A stretch of DNA of 64,000 bases from assembly GCF_050003625.1 (NCBI RefSeq), contig NC_134400.1, positions 46,861,096 through 46,925,095 on the forward strand, written 5' to 3'. Each line of letters starts with the position of its first letter. The first letter of the stretch is position 1. This DNA comes from Haematobia irritans. Taxonomy: Eukaryota; Arthropoda; Insecta; Diptera; Muscidae. The notes below the pieces were generated by a model. It did no database searches and was not told the origin of the DNA. It was given only the letters and a program-made list of their open reading frames with translations. The position numbers and the translations under genes were made by a program. Positions 1 to 12,571 of this stretch are shown here, one piece after another.

Positions 1-930
1 GAAGCCGGAGTCGTAGAAATTTTGCTCGACTCCGACTCCGGCGAAACAAACTTTGAAAAACACTCCCTATCCTATCCTATCGAACAACGAAAAACGAAGT
101 AATGGATTTCAAGCCATTCAAAGTGTATTTATAAGGGTGAAATTTAACGGTGATATAAAAAGTAGGTTTTACTAGAATATGGGCTGAACTGATCAATTGT
201 ATTGTCCATTTTTAACATAATAAAATATCGATTTTTGACCATATATGTACTCTTGATAGATGCACAATTTTAAGGCAATATAGCAGTAGAACCTAACGTT
301 CTACATTTTTTGGCAGGCATGTCGAGTTCGGAGATGGGTCATACCGGACAATTTTGTGATATAGCACCTAAAAATTTTGAATTTAGAGTTATTTGAGATC
401 CATAAATAAATGCGGAAATTTACCGTCGGCCAAAATTTGAAGGCATTAAAAGTCAGCTTTTTACACATCCGAGAATGGACCGATAAAAATATAGTCTACA
501 AAAACACTAACAAAACTTTTTGAAAATTCCGATTTATTTTTCTATATTTATTACCCATTTATTACCCTCGGTCCAGATTTTGTATATGGAGATAATTACT
601 TGAGAAATCTCCATATACACCCGATGTCCTTAGAAGCTGTAATTTTAAATTGAACTTCTGCCAACGTGCCATCTGAGCCGGTCTTTTGGGAGAATGTTTG
701 TATCATCAAAGCCACTCGAAATTCTTTACATAAAATTAATCGCCTCTAATCTCCATAACTGATAGACCATTTATAAATCGATGTTTCACCATTTTATTTC
801 TATAGAAACAATATTCGTAACTGTCCATCTATTCCTGTCATCTGTTGTATGGTAGTGGTTATTTAAAATTCCGCCCGTCCTAATTTTTTGGCAGTTTTTG
901 TTTGTTTTCTATATCCGACACATTACATTT
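1..930. other. Unassigned AT-rich flank with a GC-rich GACTCC tract and a small hairpin
   Basis: No coding potential or complete mobile element is visible. The first 45 bases carry a GACTCCGACTCCGG tract and its partial inverse (CCGGAGTC), the style of subterminal repeat found in some insect hAT-like elements, so the window may open on the end of one. A perfect 12-bp stem, GTATATGGAGAT at 582-593 with ATCTCCATATAC at 607-618, encloses a 13-base loop. The rest is unremarkable AT-rich sequence running up to the family-A element at 931. Confidence 0.4.
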
Positions 931-3182
931 TTATACTCTGCGCCACACTGTGGAACAGGGTATTATAAGTTAGTGCATATGTTTGCAACACCCACACGCT
1001 CACAAAAAATCGCTTCTGTAACATATACTCCCAAACATATTTTGCTTCAAGCATATACATTTTTGGGTATTGCCCAAACATTTATATGTTTGATCTCTTC
1101 CAATATATAATATGTTTGAAAGCATATTGGTCTAAACAATATATGTTTGGGTAGTCTAAGTTGCAAACATTTTGTATTTTTGCATCCAAATTCAATAATG
1201 TTGTCTTCCAAAAAACAATATGTTATTATGGGAACATATAATATGTTTGGAAGCATTTTGCACCCAAAAATATTATATGCTTAAAAAAAAATTCTCCCAA
1301 ACAATATTGTGCTCAAAATTTTATTGATTTATTTATATATTTACAATCATAATGAATTATGAAAATAAACAGGTAATATAGGTGCTAACAACATAGGTTT
1401 TCGACCTGAATGCTCAAAATTTTGTTTCTGCCCAATTGTATATTCCCCCACATCTTTCTCACTTCCACGAGATTTTTTAGTTCTTAGCACCTTTTTCTGT
1501 AATACAAACATTGTAGAAGAAATTATTCAATTGTATGATTTTTTTTATTTTAATTTTACCTTTTGCCGGACGGGGATTCGAACAGCGGACCACACAGTTT
1601 GTAAGGATCAAAGAAGTAGCTGATCAATTGCCCAAGGAAAAATAAAATGTTAATTTTGTAATAACAAGCAACAACCACCAACTTAATTCAATATCGCTCC
1701 CTGTTAAAAAGCGCTCCAAGCTACTAAACACATGTTTGCATCCAAGCATATTATATTTACAAACATTTTATGTCCCAAACATAATATGTTCTAACATATT
1801 AACATATATGTCCCAAACATGTTATGCTAGTTTATGAACATTATATGCTTGCACTCAAAAATATTGTGTTTAAAAATTTGTGTTCCAAACATATGAAAAA
1901 CAGTCTTTTTCTTCCGTGCAGAAGGAGACGAGATAGACACATGGTGTCTTTGGCAAAAATGCTCAGGGTGGGCTCCTGAGTCGATATGGCCATGTCCGTC
2001 TGTCCGTGAACACATTTTTGTAATCAAAGTCTAGGTCGCAGTTTCAGTCCAATCGGCTACAAATTTGGCGCAAGTATGTGTTTTGGCTCAGAATAGGACC
2101 CTATTGATTTTGGAAGAAATCGGTTCAGATTTAGATATAGCTCCCAATATGGACTTATATGGTCCCAGAAGCCAGAGTTTTACCCTAATTTGCTTAACAT
2201 TTTCCACAAGAAGAACAATTAGTACTATAGTCAAGTGTGCCAAATTTTATTGAAATCAGTTCAGATTTAGATATAGCTCCCATATATATCTTTCGCCCGA
2301 TATGGACTAATACGGTCCCAGAAGCCAGAGTTTTACCCCAATTTGGTTGAAATTTTGCACTAGGAGTACAATTTGTAGTGTAGTCAAGTGTGTAAAATTT
2401 TATTGAAATCGGTTCAGATTTAGATATAGCTCCCATAAATATCGTTCGGCCGATTTACACTCATATGACCACAGTGGCCAATCTTTTACTCCGATTTAAT
2501 TGAAATTTTGCACAGGGAGTAGAATTAGCATTGTAGCTATGCGTGCCACATTTGGTTGAAATCGGTTCAGATTTAGATATATCTCCCATATATAGCTTTC
2601 GCCCGATTTACACTCATATGACCTCAGAGGCCAAATTTTGCACAGGGAGTAGAATTAGCATTGTAGCTATGCGTGCCAAATTTGGTTGAAATCGGTTCAG
2701 ATTTAGATATAGCTCCCATATATATGTTTTTCTGATTTCGACAAAAATGGTAAAAATACCAACATTTTCCTTGTAAAATCGCCACTGCTTAGTCGAAAAG
2801 TTGTACAAATGACTCTAATTTTCCCAAACTTCTAACATAATACATATATATCGAGCGATATATCATAAATAAACTTTTGCGAAGTTTCCTTAAAATCGCT
2901 TCAGATTTAAATATTTCCCATATTTTTTTACTAACATTGTATTCCACCTTAGTGCATTAGCCGACTTAAATTTTGATTAATTTTTTATTTTTAAATTTTG
3001 TAGAAGTCTATCAAATTCTGTCCAGATCGAGTGTTATTTAAATGTATGTATTTGGAACAAACTTTTATATATAGCCCCCTACACATTTGACAGATGAGAT
3101 ATGGTATCGAAAATTTAGATCTACAAAGTGTTGCAGGGTATAATATAGTCGGCCCCGCCCGATTTTATACTTTCCTTACTTG
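931..3182 (+). mobile_element. HINE-like element, family A copy 1 (interrupted by MITE M1)
   Basis: The 5' end starts TTATACTCTGCGCCAC and folds back with GTGGAACAGGGTAT. The 3' end carries the GC-rich palindrome of the family (GTCGGCCCCGCCCGA here) and finishes TTCCTTACTTG followed by TT. Between them are diverged tandem monomers containing the phrase GATTTAGATATAGCTCCCAT, seen at least four times between 2110 and 2720. A CCATGTCCGTCTGTCCGTG run lies near 1990. MITE M1 (995-1918) sits inside the 5' region, splitting the CAACACCC / AGAAGGAG phrase that is contiguous in the copy ending at 21457. There is no transposase; short open frames inside are by-products of the tandem repeats. Classification as a Helentron-associated non-autonomous element is inferred from structure, not from a database match. 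Confidence 0.75.
995..1918 (+). mobile_element. M-family MITE copy 1 (nested in family A), AAACATAT-rich
   Basis: About 924 bp. It begins CACGCTCACAAAAAATCGC and ends TTTTTCTTCCGTG, so the outermost bases CACG/CGTG are inverted. It is flanked by CA (993-994) and CA (1919-1920), a 2-bp target duplication supported by the uninterrupted family-A sequence elsewhere. The interior is dominated by AAACATAT / ATATGTTT motifs on both strands. A canonical RNA polymerase III B-box lies on the minus strand at 1573-1583 (GTTCGAATCCC). A near-identical inverted copy is at 3529-4504, a shorter relative at 21463-22292 and a fragment at 18640-18810. No long open frame exists. The superfamily is unassigned. 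Confidence 0.8.
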
Positions 3183-3528
3183 TTTTTTACTTTTTTATTA
3201 ATTTTCCATTCTTTTTTTTTGCAAAATTTATTGTCCAAAACTTACATTTTCACTTAAAACGGCCTAATTCTGTACTTTCTAAGACTTGTCCAAAAGGACT
3301 GCATCGAAAGTGGAAAAAATCGATAGGGGATCCTGGGATGCGCTTTAAAAGAAATGTTTGTGGACTTGTCCAAAAGAACTGCATCGGAAGTGGAAAACAT
3401 TGATGGGGGATTCCGGGATGCGCTTTAAAAGAAATGTTTGTGGAACAATTTCCAATTTTTTTTTGCTGGGAAATTTATTCAAACATTTTAAACATTCCCC
3501 ATGAAGGCACATATCATACCCCTCACCA
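3183..3528. repeat. Spacer with two direct 80-bp units and a TTTTTGCTGGG end
   Basis: Two direct copies of a unit beginning GACTTGTCCAAAAG start at 3283 and 3363, a period of 80 bp, each ending near AAAAGAAATGTTTGTGG. The block finishes with TTTTTTTTTGCTGGG near 3456-3470, which is the right terminal repeat of the CCCAGCAAAA (S) elements described at 40708 and elsewhere. A related, more diverged block lies at about 6840-7027. It is probably a truncated member of an S-related family; the left end was not found. Confidence 0.5.
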
Positions 3529-4504
3529 CACGGATGAAAAAGACTGTTTTTCATATGTTTGGCTATAAACATTATATGTTTGGAACACAAATTTTTAAAC
3601 ACAATATTTTTGAGTGCAAGCATATAATGTTCATAAACTAGCATAACATGTTTGGGACATATATGTTAATATGTTGGAACATATTATGTTTGGGACATAA
3701 AATGTTTGTAAATATAATATGCTTGGATGCAAACATATATTAATTTAGAAATAGCCTATAAACATATATGTGTTTAGTAGCTTGGAGCGCTATTTAACAG
3801 GGAGCGATATTGAATTAAGTTGGTGGTTGTTGCTTGTTATTACAAAATTAACATTTTATTTTTCCTTGGGCAATTGATCAGCTACTTCTTTGATCCTTAC
3901 AAACTGTGTGGTCCGCTGTTCGAATCCCCGTCCGGCAAAAGGTAAAATTAAAATAAAAAAATCATACAATTGAATAATTTCTTCTACAATGTTTGTATTA
4001 CAGAAAAAGGTGCTAAGAACTAAAAAATCTCGTGGAAGTGAGAAAGATGTGGGGGAATATACAATTGGGCAGAAACAAAATTTTGAGCATTCAGGTCGAA
4101 AACCTATGTTGTTAGCACCTATATTACCTGTTTATTTTCATAATTCATTATGATTGTAAATATATAAATAAATAAATAAAATTTTGAGCACAATATTGTT
4201 TGGGAGAATTTTTTTTAAGCATATAATATTTTGGGGTGCAAAATGCTTCCAAACATATTATATGTTCACATAATAACATATTGTTTTTTGGAAGACAACA
4301 TTATTGAATTTGGATGCAAAAATACAAAATGTTTGGAACTTAGACTACCCAAACATATATTGTTTAGACCAATATGCTTTCAAACATATTATATATTGGA
4401 AGAGATCAAACATATAAATGTTTGGGCAATACCCAAAAATGTATATGCTTGAAGCAAAATATGTTTGGGAGTATATGTTACAGAAGCGATTTTTTGTGAG
4501 CGTG
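3529..4504 (-). mobile_element. M-family MITE copy 2, inverted relative to copy 1
   Basis: About 976 bp, starting CACGGATGAAAAAGACTG and ending TTTTTTGTGAGCGTG, flanked by CA at 3527-3528 and 4505-4506. It is the reverse complement of the 995-1918 copy with small differences: an extra segment near 3740-3770 and a few base changes. Its plus strand carries a pol III B-box GTTCGAATCCC at 3918-3928, with an A-box-like TGGGCAATTGATCAGC at 3867-3882. Together M1 and M2 form a long inverted pair about 1.6 kb apart. Confidence 0.8.
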
Positions 4505-5860
4505 CAGTAACATATATTGTTTGATTTTATAATTTTTCCTAAACTAACTAAAATATCAAAAATGCTTAAACTACAAAGCAACAAAGCATTAAATTATACT
4601 ATAAAAAAATTAGCGAAAAAAAAACAAAGCAAAAAGCAAACTAAAAATGAATGTAAATCATTAAACACTGATAGAAGTATGCGATATCCCATGGAGAAGA
4701 TGTGCAAAAAGTATTGCCAAAATAATTTCTTCCATTAATAATAGTTTCATTGCAAAAAACCAAGAATGTTGGCACATAAAACCCCCCATATCGATCGAGT
4801 TCATTAACTTTATTTTTTTACGATTGGATTTTTCGCATTTCTCTTTGTCATGAAACTTATTCCATAATGGGTTAAATACAGTTAGCAAATTAAAGGCATA
4901 TTAGGTATCATGGTGCGAAATAGAGGATATTAAGAAAGGTTGTATAAAATAAAATGGTCGATGAAATTAAATTAAATTGATTTAATTTAATAAATAAATT
5001 TAGTTTAATTTTTAACACCCTGTAATGATTCTTTGAAATTTGTCGTGCTTTTGTTAGTATTGGTTTTTGGACACCTCTTAACAGACCTATTTAACCAATT
5101 TCGATTCAACAGATGATTCGAATAACAGTCACATTCTTATCATGAATATTGAGTGTTCCGCTATAGCAGCACCATACCTCTACTCGTCATCGTGTGTGGC
5201 TATTCTAGGAACCTGATTACTCATCTTATGATGGTGGTCGTTGAAGCTAATAAAACTGGCTCATGATACAATAAGATGACGACTTCGCGCCTGCACACCT
5301 TCCATACGGGCATTTATAGTACTGCTCGATAGAAAGCGCATACGTTCTGAAGCGGTTGTGTATGTAATACCGCACCCGGTTTAGCAAATGAACACAAAAC
5401 AATTCCTCTGATTAATGAAAATTATGGGAATGCTTTTTTTTTTAATTTTTCTTGGGTTTATATTTTAATAAATTTTGCTTAAATTATCATAAAAATTAAT
5501 TTTAAATTTATTTTTAATCAAAATTAAATTTTATTAAGATAGTAAAATAATTCCTTTGGCCGCAAAGACAGCAGGCAAATAGAAAAAATAAATTAAAAAA
5601 AAATAATTAATTAAATTTGTTTATCTAAATGAAATTCGGGTCATAAACTTTTGCATTTAATACCAAACTAATTTATCATATCTTTTTTTTATATTCAAAA
5701 TTTATTATAAAATAATATTAAATGAATAAGTTAAATTAAAATATATATGCAATTTAAAACAATTATTTATGTTGATTCGATAACCATAAAGAAATATTGT
5801 TCATGACCAATTTGCTATACGCATGTTGAGGACAATTTAACTTTATTTTAGTGCTTTAGT
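4505..5860. other. Unassigned intergenic or intronic sequence
   Basis: No gene, terminal repeats or tandem array are visible. The segment 5150-5400 is noticeably less AT-rich than its surroundings and could be old unique sequence or a decayed element, but its open frames are short and unrecognised. The rest is AT-rich low-complexity DNA. Confidence 0.3.
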
Positions 5861-7030
5861 TCCCAGCCAAAAAAGAGCTTCCAAAAAGTAGTTTGGATCC
5901 CCAATATGTGATCTTTTTATTTTCATCCGTATTGTTTGTTACAATTTTATTTTATTATTACATATCTAATTTTTACAACCTCTTCGCTTTCACCGGGGGA
6001 TAGAACCTGGGTCTGTTGGCACCAGAACAAAACGCTTTAGCACCTAACCTAACCTAACTTTATTTTAGAATAGAAGATATTTTGCTTATTTCCCACTCAA
6101 AAAAGAGCTTCCAAAAAAGTAGAAAAGAAGTAGTGCAAACTTGGATCATCTCCAATGAATTTTTCATGGGCTTGTCAGAGGATGGAAGTACTCCATTTTT
6201 TGGATCTTTTGCATTGCTTTAGAAGTTGTGCCTTACAAGTTCATTTGGATGAAGAAATTAAAAAAAAACTAAAAAACTAAATTTTTTTCTAATTTTATCT
6301 AATTTTTACAACCTCTTCGCTGGGTGTCTGTTGGCACCATAACAAAACGCTTTACCACACTCAGCCACAAACGCCATTGAAACGATGCATCAAAACGTCT
6401 ATTCCAATGTTTGTGATATGAACCTAATATGACAACACGGCATTACATTAAAACCACTTCCGGAGATGTTCTTAATTATATTGAATGAAAAACTAAATAA
6501 CGCTGGTTCAAATTTCACCAGCGGCAATTTTTCTTTATCTTTCTAAAAAATTATTTGTTTATGCTGTACATCGTTTTTATTTTGTTATTTTCGCCATTTT
6601 TATATAAATATATTTTTTTGTATTAGACAAAAAAAAAACAAAACAAAAAGTTTAAATTCACGTAATTTGCAAAACCTTCTCAAAAGAACTTTCATGGAAG
6701 AGAAAAAGTCAAATGGCACAGGTTCAAATCCCAGCGGGAATGAAATTTATTTTTGTATTTTTATTTTTTGTTACTTTTAATGATTTTCTATTTTTGTTGT
6801 TGTGAAATTTAATTGTGCAAAACTAAAATTTTTACTTAAAATAGCCTACTTGTCGAAAAGAACAGCATCAGAAGTGGGAACAAAATCGGTGGGTAAGGAT
6901 CCCGGGGTGCGCTTTGGACTTGTCCAAAAGGACTGCATTAGTGGAAGTGGAAAAAATTGATGAGGGATTCATGGATGCGCTTCAAAAGAAATGCTTATGG
7001 AACTATTTGCAAGTTTTTTTGCTGGGTTAC
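5861..7030. repeat. Remnants of S-like (CCCAGCAAAA) elements with tRNA-like B-box tracts
   Basis: CCCAGCCAAAAAAGAGC near 5865 and CCCACTCAAAAAAGAGC near 6091 resemble the S left end, and TTTTTTTGCTGGG near 7015-7027 matches the S right end. Pol III B-box-like tracts occur as GGTTCAAATCCCAGCGGG near 6720 (plus) and GGTTCTATCCC on the minus strand near 6000. The latter stands beside a (CCTAA)n-like stretch near 6040-6058, suggesting an old tRNA-derived SINE remnant. The phrase TCTGTTGGCACCA recurs near 6015 and 6325. Element limits cannot be fixed. Confidence 0.4.
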
Positions 7031-7092
7031 ATTGAGAAAGTTTCATTCACTTTAATATTTGCTTGTTTACTTTAGTTGAATTAATTAAAAAA

Positions 7093-9412
7093 CAACTATA
7101 TAAAGCAGTAAGTTCGGCCGGGCCGAATCTTAAATACCCACCACCATGAATCAAATATTATAGTTTCCTGTGAAAATTTCAGGGGAATTTGGTGACAAGC
7201 AGATCAGTTCAACCAGTACACTTCCCGAAGATAAATTCAAAGATTTTACCTATGAAGACTAGATCAGATTCTGGATAAGAACCATGTTTGTTTGAGTTTT
7301 AGAGGAATAATAAACATCGTGTGCAAGTGTGCAAGAAAATGAAATGAAAATGAAATAACGCCTTGATCTACACTGAAAAAAATATTGTCGTGAGGCCAAA
7401 GATTTCATGTCCTTAAAATACGAATGCAAATTTTTCTTAGCGTAGAAGATGCATTTCTCTAATATAAAGTTGGTTTCCTTGTCCAAAAGTCGATAAACTT
7501 TCCAATGAAGTCGTGTTGTCCTTATAATTAAGTGATTGGACTTAAAAATTTGTATCATAACATGAAAAAACATTTTTTTGGGCTAAGGTCAACTTGACTT
7601 TAATAATTCAGAAAAATTCTTTAAAAATAATGAAATTGTCTTTAAATTTGTTGTCTTTTTGCATATTGACTACAAAGCAAAAAATCGTTCAAATATAGGA
7701 CATGTTTTTAAAACTTTATTTTAAAGAAGTTTTTTACTTGAAACATAGCATAATTTTTACTGGAAGTCGTTTTTGAATTTGGAAAATAAAGTTGTGGTTA
7801 ACTTGTTTTTAAAGGACTTTGATAGAACATGAAGAAGAAAAGCTGAAAAATCGAAAAATTAAAATTTGCTTCCTAGTGTCAAGTACACAAAACCTAAATT
7901 TAAAAGAGAATTGTATCTTAAAAGTATCCTTACTTGAATTCTCCGCTTCATTGGCTCGGAATCAATACCAAAATTGTTAAAGTAAAAACAAAATCTTTGG
8001 AACCGGGCATGCTTTTTTTTCAGTGTAAAATCTAACATCTGTAGATTTTTACACCCATTATTTAAATGACTACCAGAAGTAAAATCTGGAAACTATAATT
8101 CAGTTTCAAGCAATTTTCATTATCAATGCACATGGACCGATATTCACCATTTTCGGCACTTTTTCATAAAATACTTCTAGATTTAAAATGTCATGCAAAT
8201 TTGATAAAAACTACCGTTTCCAAAAGCCCAAGATGTAAAATCGGGAGATCGATCTATTTGGGAGATAAACCAAAACATGGACCAATACATGCCATTTTCG
8301 GCTCTCATATTTAAGGTCCTAAAATACCTGTAGATTTCTAATTTCAGGCGAATTGGATAAAAACTACGGATTCTAGAAGCCTAAAAAATAAAATCATTTC
8401 TTGCACACCTATTTATATTCCTAAAAACCTCCAGATTTTCGATTTCAGGCAAATTGGACAACAATTACGGTTTCTAGAAGCCCAAAAAGTAATATCGGGA
8501 GATCGGTCTATCTGATGGCTATATCAAAACATGGACCTATACTCACCATTTTCGGCATACCTTTTTATGGTCCTAAAATACCGCTAGATTTTAGTTTTTA
8601 CTTCTTGGGCGTCTAAAAGCCGTAGTTTTTATCCAACTTGCCTCAAATTGGAGATCGGTCTATATGGGGCCTATATAAAAACATGGTCCGATACTCATAA
8701 TTTTCAGCACACCTCTTTAGGGTTTTAAAATACCTCTAGATTTCTAATTTCAGGCAAATTGGATAAAAACTACAGATTTTAGACGCCCAAGAAGTAAAAA
8801 CTGGAGATCGGTCTATATGGGGGCTATACCAAAACATGGACCGATACTCACCATTTTCGGAAAACCTCTTTATTGTTCTAAAATACCTCTAGATTTCCGG
8901 CAAATTGGATAAAAACTACGGATTCTATAGGCCCAAGACCCCAAATCGGGAGATCGGTCTATAGGGGGATATACCAAAACCTGGACCGATACTCACCATT
9001 TTTAACACACCTCTTTATGGCCATAAAATACCTCTAGATTTCCAATTTCAGGCAAATTGGATAGAAACTATGGTTTTCATAAGCCCAAGACCCCAAATCG
9101 GGAGGTCGCTTTATATGGGGACTATATCAAAACTTGGACCGATATAGTCCATCTTCAAACTTGACCTGCCTGCAGACCAAAGACGAGTTTGTCCGAAATT
9201 TCAGCACGATTGCTTTATTATTGAAGACTGTAGCGTGATTACAACAGACAGACAGCCAGACAGACAGACGGACATGGCTATATCGTCTTAGAATTTCTCC
9301 CTGATCAAGAATATATATACTTTATATAGTCGGAAATCGATATTTCGATGTGTTACAAACGGAATGACAAACGTATTATACCCCCGTCACCATTCTATGG
9401 TGGTGGGTATAA
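7093..9412 (-). mobile_element. HINE-like element, family C copy 1 (carries MITE K1)
   Basis: Read on the minus strand, the 5' end is TTATACCCACCACCAT folding with ATGGTGACGGGGGTATAA (right side, to 9412). The 3' side has the palindrome TTCGGCCCGGCCGAA near 7113. The subterminal repeat ATACCCACCACCAT appears at both ends. The internal tandem array (about 8130-9170) has units containing GATCGGTCTATATGGGGGC; anchors at 8653 and 8806 are 153 bp apart, and others vary by a few bases. The conserved core has TACTTTATATAGTCGG and a GACAGACAGACGGACATGGC run near 9240-9290. MITE K1 interrupts it at 7371-8025. No transposase is present. Confidence 0.75.
7371..8025. mobile_element. K-family MITE copy 1 (CACTGAAAAAAA termini, TA duplication)
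   Basis: 655 bp with inverted ends CACTGAAAAAAA and TTTTTTTCAGTG, flanked by TA at 7369-7370 and 8026-8027. It sits inside the family-C element. No open frame of note. Related copies are at 54801-55341 and, split by another family-C element, at about 51105-52675. TA duplication with CACTG ends suggests a Tc1/mariner-like or CACTA-like non-autonomous element; the parent transposase is not in the window. Confidence 0.8.
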
Positions 9413-11687
9413 CGAGAGAAAAAGTTTAGTTTAGAATATTCAAAATTGGTATATTTTACAAATATATTCGCGTTTGGTCGCGAAGGCATTTCTTCGAAAT
9501 TTTAAATAAAATGTGAAGATGTTCAAAAATTCTTGAATTTGTCGAAAAATATTTACTTATTTATATATATTTATATTAACTTTTTATATCGGAATTTGTT
9601 ATAAATTTCTAAAATAAACCAACATTTTCTTTCCGGGTGGGTTTACAATTTGTTTTTTTTTTTCGAGTGTATCCTAACCTCATAGTAAGGTGTAGGGTCT
9701 TCAAAAAAAGTTTAACCTTTTAGTATTCAAGATAAATAGCCATGTCGTTTTGTCAAAACAAAAAAGAAACGAAATCAGTAAATAAATAAATGATTTCTTT
9801 AATAACATTTAGTTTTGTTTTTGTCTTTTCATAGATAGTTCTTTAATATTACATTTGACTTCTATGGTTGCTATGGTATCGTAGTTATCTTCTCCCGTTT
9901 TATGTTTCACAAAAACTAGTTTTATATTTATATGAAAAATGAACTTACAATGTATACATATATTTTTTATATGCTAGGAATTAGTTTTGATTAATTATAC
10001 AAATTTGATCGTTTCTATTTGATTTTGCAGTATTCGAGAAAATTGTAGATAAACAAGTAAAAAGTATGAACATTGAAATTATTTTTATTGGGCCTAATAC
10101 ATCGTACAGGCCCAATTACGTACAGATAGTAATTGGAGTTTTTTTAGTTTTACGTCCGATGAGAAATTACGAAAAATTGTGTGTTAAGATATAGATGTCT
10201 TCTATGGTAAGTAAATATAAACAAAAAATAATTTATTATTTATATCTAACAAATAGTTATTAATTAAAATTGATTAAATTATTTAAATATGAATTATATA
10301 AAATTAATTTAGTTTAAATTACATAAACATTTCATGTAGTTTCATTAAGTTTGTTTTTTTTTTCGTCATTCATTTCCATAAACTATTACGAAACGTTATA
10401 AATTATATCTTCCGTCTTTAGTAGAATTCGATTAGAATTTGTTTCGGCCAGAAACATTTATTTAATATAATTTATTAAATAAATGTTATTATTTAAATTA
10501 AACTTAATTTCATTAAGTTTATATTAAATGAGAATAAAGAATATTAAATTATTTAATTGATAATGTAAAATTATTTCTAGCCGTAATTTCTGATGATGAA
10601 AATATTTTTTGCCCCCAAGAATTGAACTCATGCTTTTGTAACATATATAAAGCTAATGAAAAAATTTTATTTTGAATGTGAAAGCACTACCAGTATTTGC
10701 GAAGAAGGTAGGTAATTTGAAGTCGATCAAATTTCATTGGAATTTCCTGCTTCGGCACGTTTTATAAATTACAATCACAACTTGTAGTTTGAAACTTTTC
10801 TTTCAAGAATGATGAGGAATTGAACAAATAACAAAAATATTTTTTTTTTTGTAATTACTGATGACATTTTCAAATTCTTGTCACACATGAAGTCGACTTT
10901 TTGTTAAGCAAAGTGGTCTTTACACTGGTCAATTTGTTGTTTTTTTCTTTTTTCTTTTCAATATTTGCTTGTTGAGCATTATAAAATGCTGCGAATTTTA
11001 AAAACAAAACACCTTCTACAAAAATGCAAATTTAAAACGAAATTAAATCAAAAACAGAATCGAAAAATCATGGTGTTTTTCTCCATATAAATTTGTGTAA
11101 GAAAAAAAAACATAATAATAATTAAAAATTCTACATTTGTCCAAAACGAATAAAGGGGCTTTTATCATTTCAAACGACAAAAATTTATGGCCAGACAGTC
11201 TCAACGACCATCAACTAGACTAGATGGCTATTTGGCGAAGAAAAAAAGATATTCGCATATCTTTCATATATATGGGGTGAATTTGTAAGGCAGTAGCAAA
11301 AGAGAAAGGAATTTTCTGTTCAAATGCAAATTTTCCGTATTAATAAAAAAGCAAAATTAGAAAAAAGTTGGCTAAAATCATTGTATGCGATTTGAGAATC
11401 TATTTTTTGTGAATGCTGACATTCATTGTGATTTTTTTTCTTAGGAGGAGTTTACTGATCACATCGCTAATATAAAAGTAAAAGTTTTCGATTTTATTGT
11501 TTTGTTTGTTTGTTGTTGTCATAAAAAGAAAGACTGTGAAATATGTCATGGATATTTATAAGACAAAAAAAAAACGTTTTAAACGGAATCTCTTACTATT
11601 CAATAAGCGAAGAGAATGATGACATTTTGAATAGAATAAACAAATTATGGAAATGAATGGCATCTGTAAATGTGAAACAATGCGCTA
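9413..11687. other. Unassigned AT-rich sequence
   Basis: About 2.3 kb without a recognisable gene, array or terminal repeats. A tract near 10610-10640 reads, on the minus strand, GAGTTCAATTCTTGG, weakly like a tRNA T-arm, and could be an old SINE remnant. Long poly-A and poly-T runs are frequent. Confidence 0.3.
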
Positions 11688-12203
11688 CACTGAAAAAACA
11701 GTGAACCCACCAGGAAGAAAACTTTCGGTTAATTTTAGAAATTTTTGAATATTTGTAGAAAATTTTAACTAAACAGTATTACAAACGTTGGCATCACGCC
11801 GATGTCATAAAAATAAGTAAATATTTTTCGACAAATTCAAGAAAATTTATTAGACATAACTAAGTTTTTTCACTTGTTAAAGAAAATTTTGTAGTTTGAA
11901 GGAAAAATTTGGAGTTCAAAATTGCAAGAATATCTTTAGTGACATACGAAGTTCATGATAGACGCCTTTTTGGTAAAATTTACAAATTAAAAGAAATTTT
12001 GAACTATTTTGTGGAATACACGAATTTAGTTAATCTTTATGCTTCATTTGAGTATATTTTTGTCCTCGGTTTTAGTTAATTTAACTAACGTAAACAAAAA
12101 ATTATTAAAGTAAAGGCCACTTTCTCCAAACATAATAATTCCATGAACTAAAATAAAGTTAAATTGTCTTTAGTGAAATAGAGAGTTCACTTTTTTTTGA
12201 GTG
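11688..12203. mobile_element. L-family MITE copy 1
   Basis: 516 bp. The left end CACTGAAAAAACAGTGAACC and the right end, read inward as CACTCAAAAAAAAGTGAACT, form imperfect 20-bp terminal inverted repeats. Flanked by TA at 11686-11687 and 12204-12205. A second copy begins at 46971 and is interrupted; its distal part appears at 54470-54545. The interior is AT-rich and non-coding. Confidence 0.8.
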
Positions 12204-12324
12204 TATATGATTTATGTAGAATTTAGATAAAACTAGGAATTCTCCAAAAATGAGGTGATATCTGTGAATTTGTTTGACCGCTATTACCCGCTTCCTGACA
12301 GCATTGACATATTATTGAATAGAG

Positions 12325-12412
12325 ACAATTGTACAATCAAGGACACGGTTATGATTGTACAATCATTGATTGAAGGCTGTACAATCATAACATCCGTTTG
12401 ATTGTACAGTCT
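12325..12412. repeat. Cluster of TGATTGTACAATCA palindromes with a 14-bp hairpin
   Basis: Within about 90 bp the half-site TGTACAATCA (or TGATTGTACA) occurs four times. GTTATGATTGTACA at 12348-12361 pairs perfectly with TGTACAATCATAAC ending at 12391. The surrounding sequence from 12204 to 12571 shows no gene. The role is unknown; it may be the internal foldback of a decayed element or a cluster of palindromic binding sites. Confidence 0.55.
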
Positions 12413-12571
12413 TCTTATTCAGATGTTAATATACGAGATATTTTGCCATACAGCCGCTGTTATGCCAATGTATCTAAGGATTTCAAATTAAATATGACAT
12501 TATGCGCATCTGTATCTGCTTTAGTTTGAGTCTGTTATACATAAAGACACCGATGTATCGATTATTGACGT

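Noticed and set aside
4231..4452. 73-residue frame also seen inverted at 1047-1256
   Set aside because: It lies in the two copies of the M MITE; its repetition reflects the element, not a gene.
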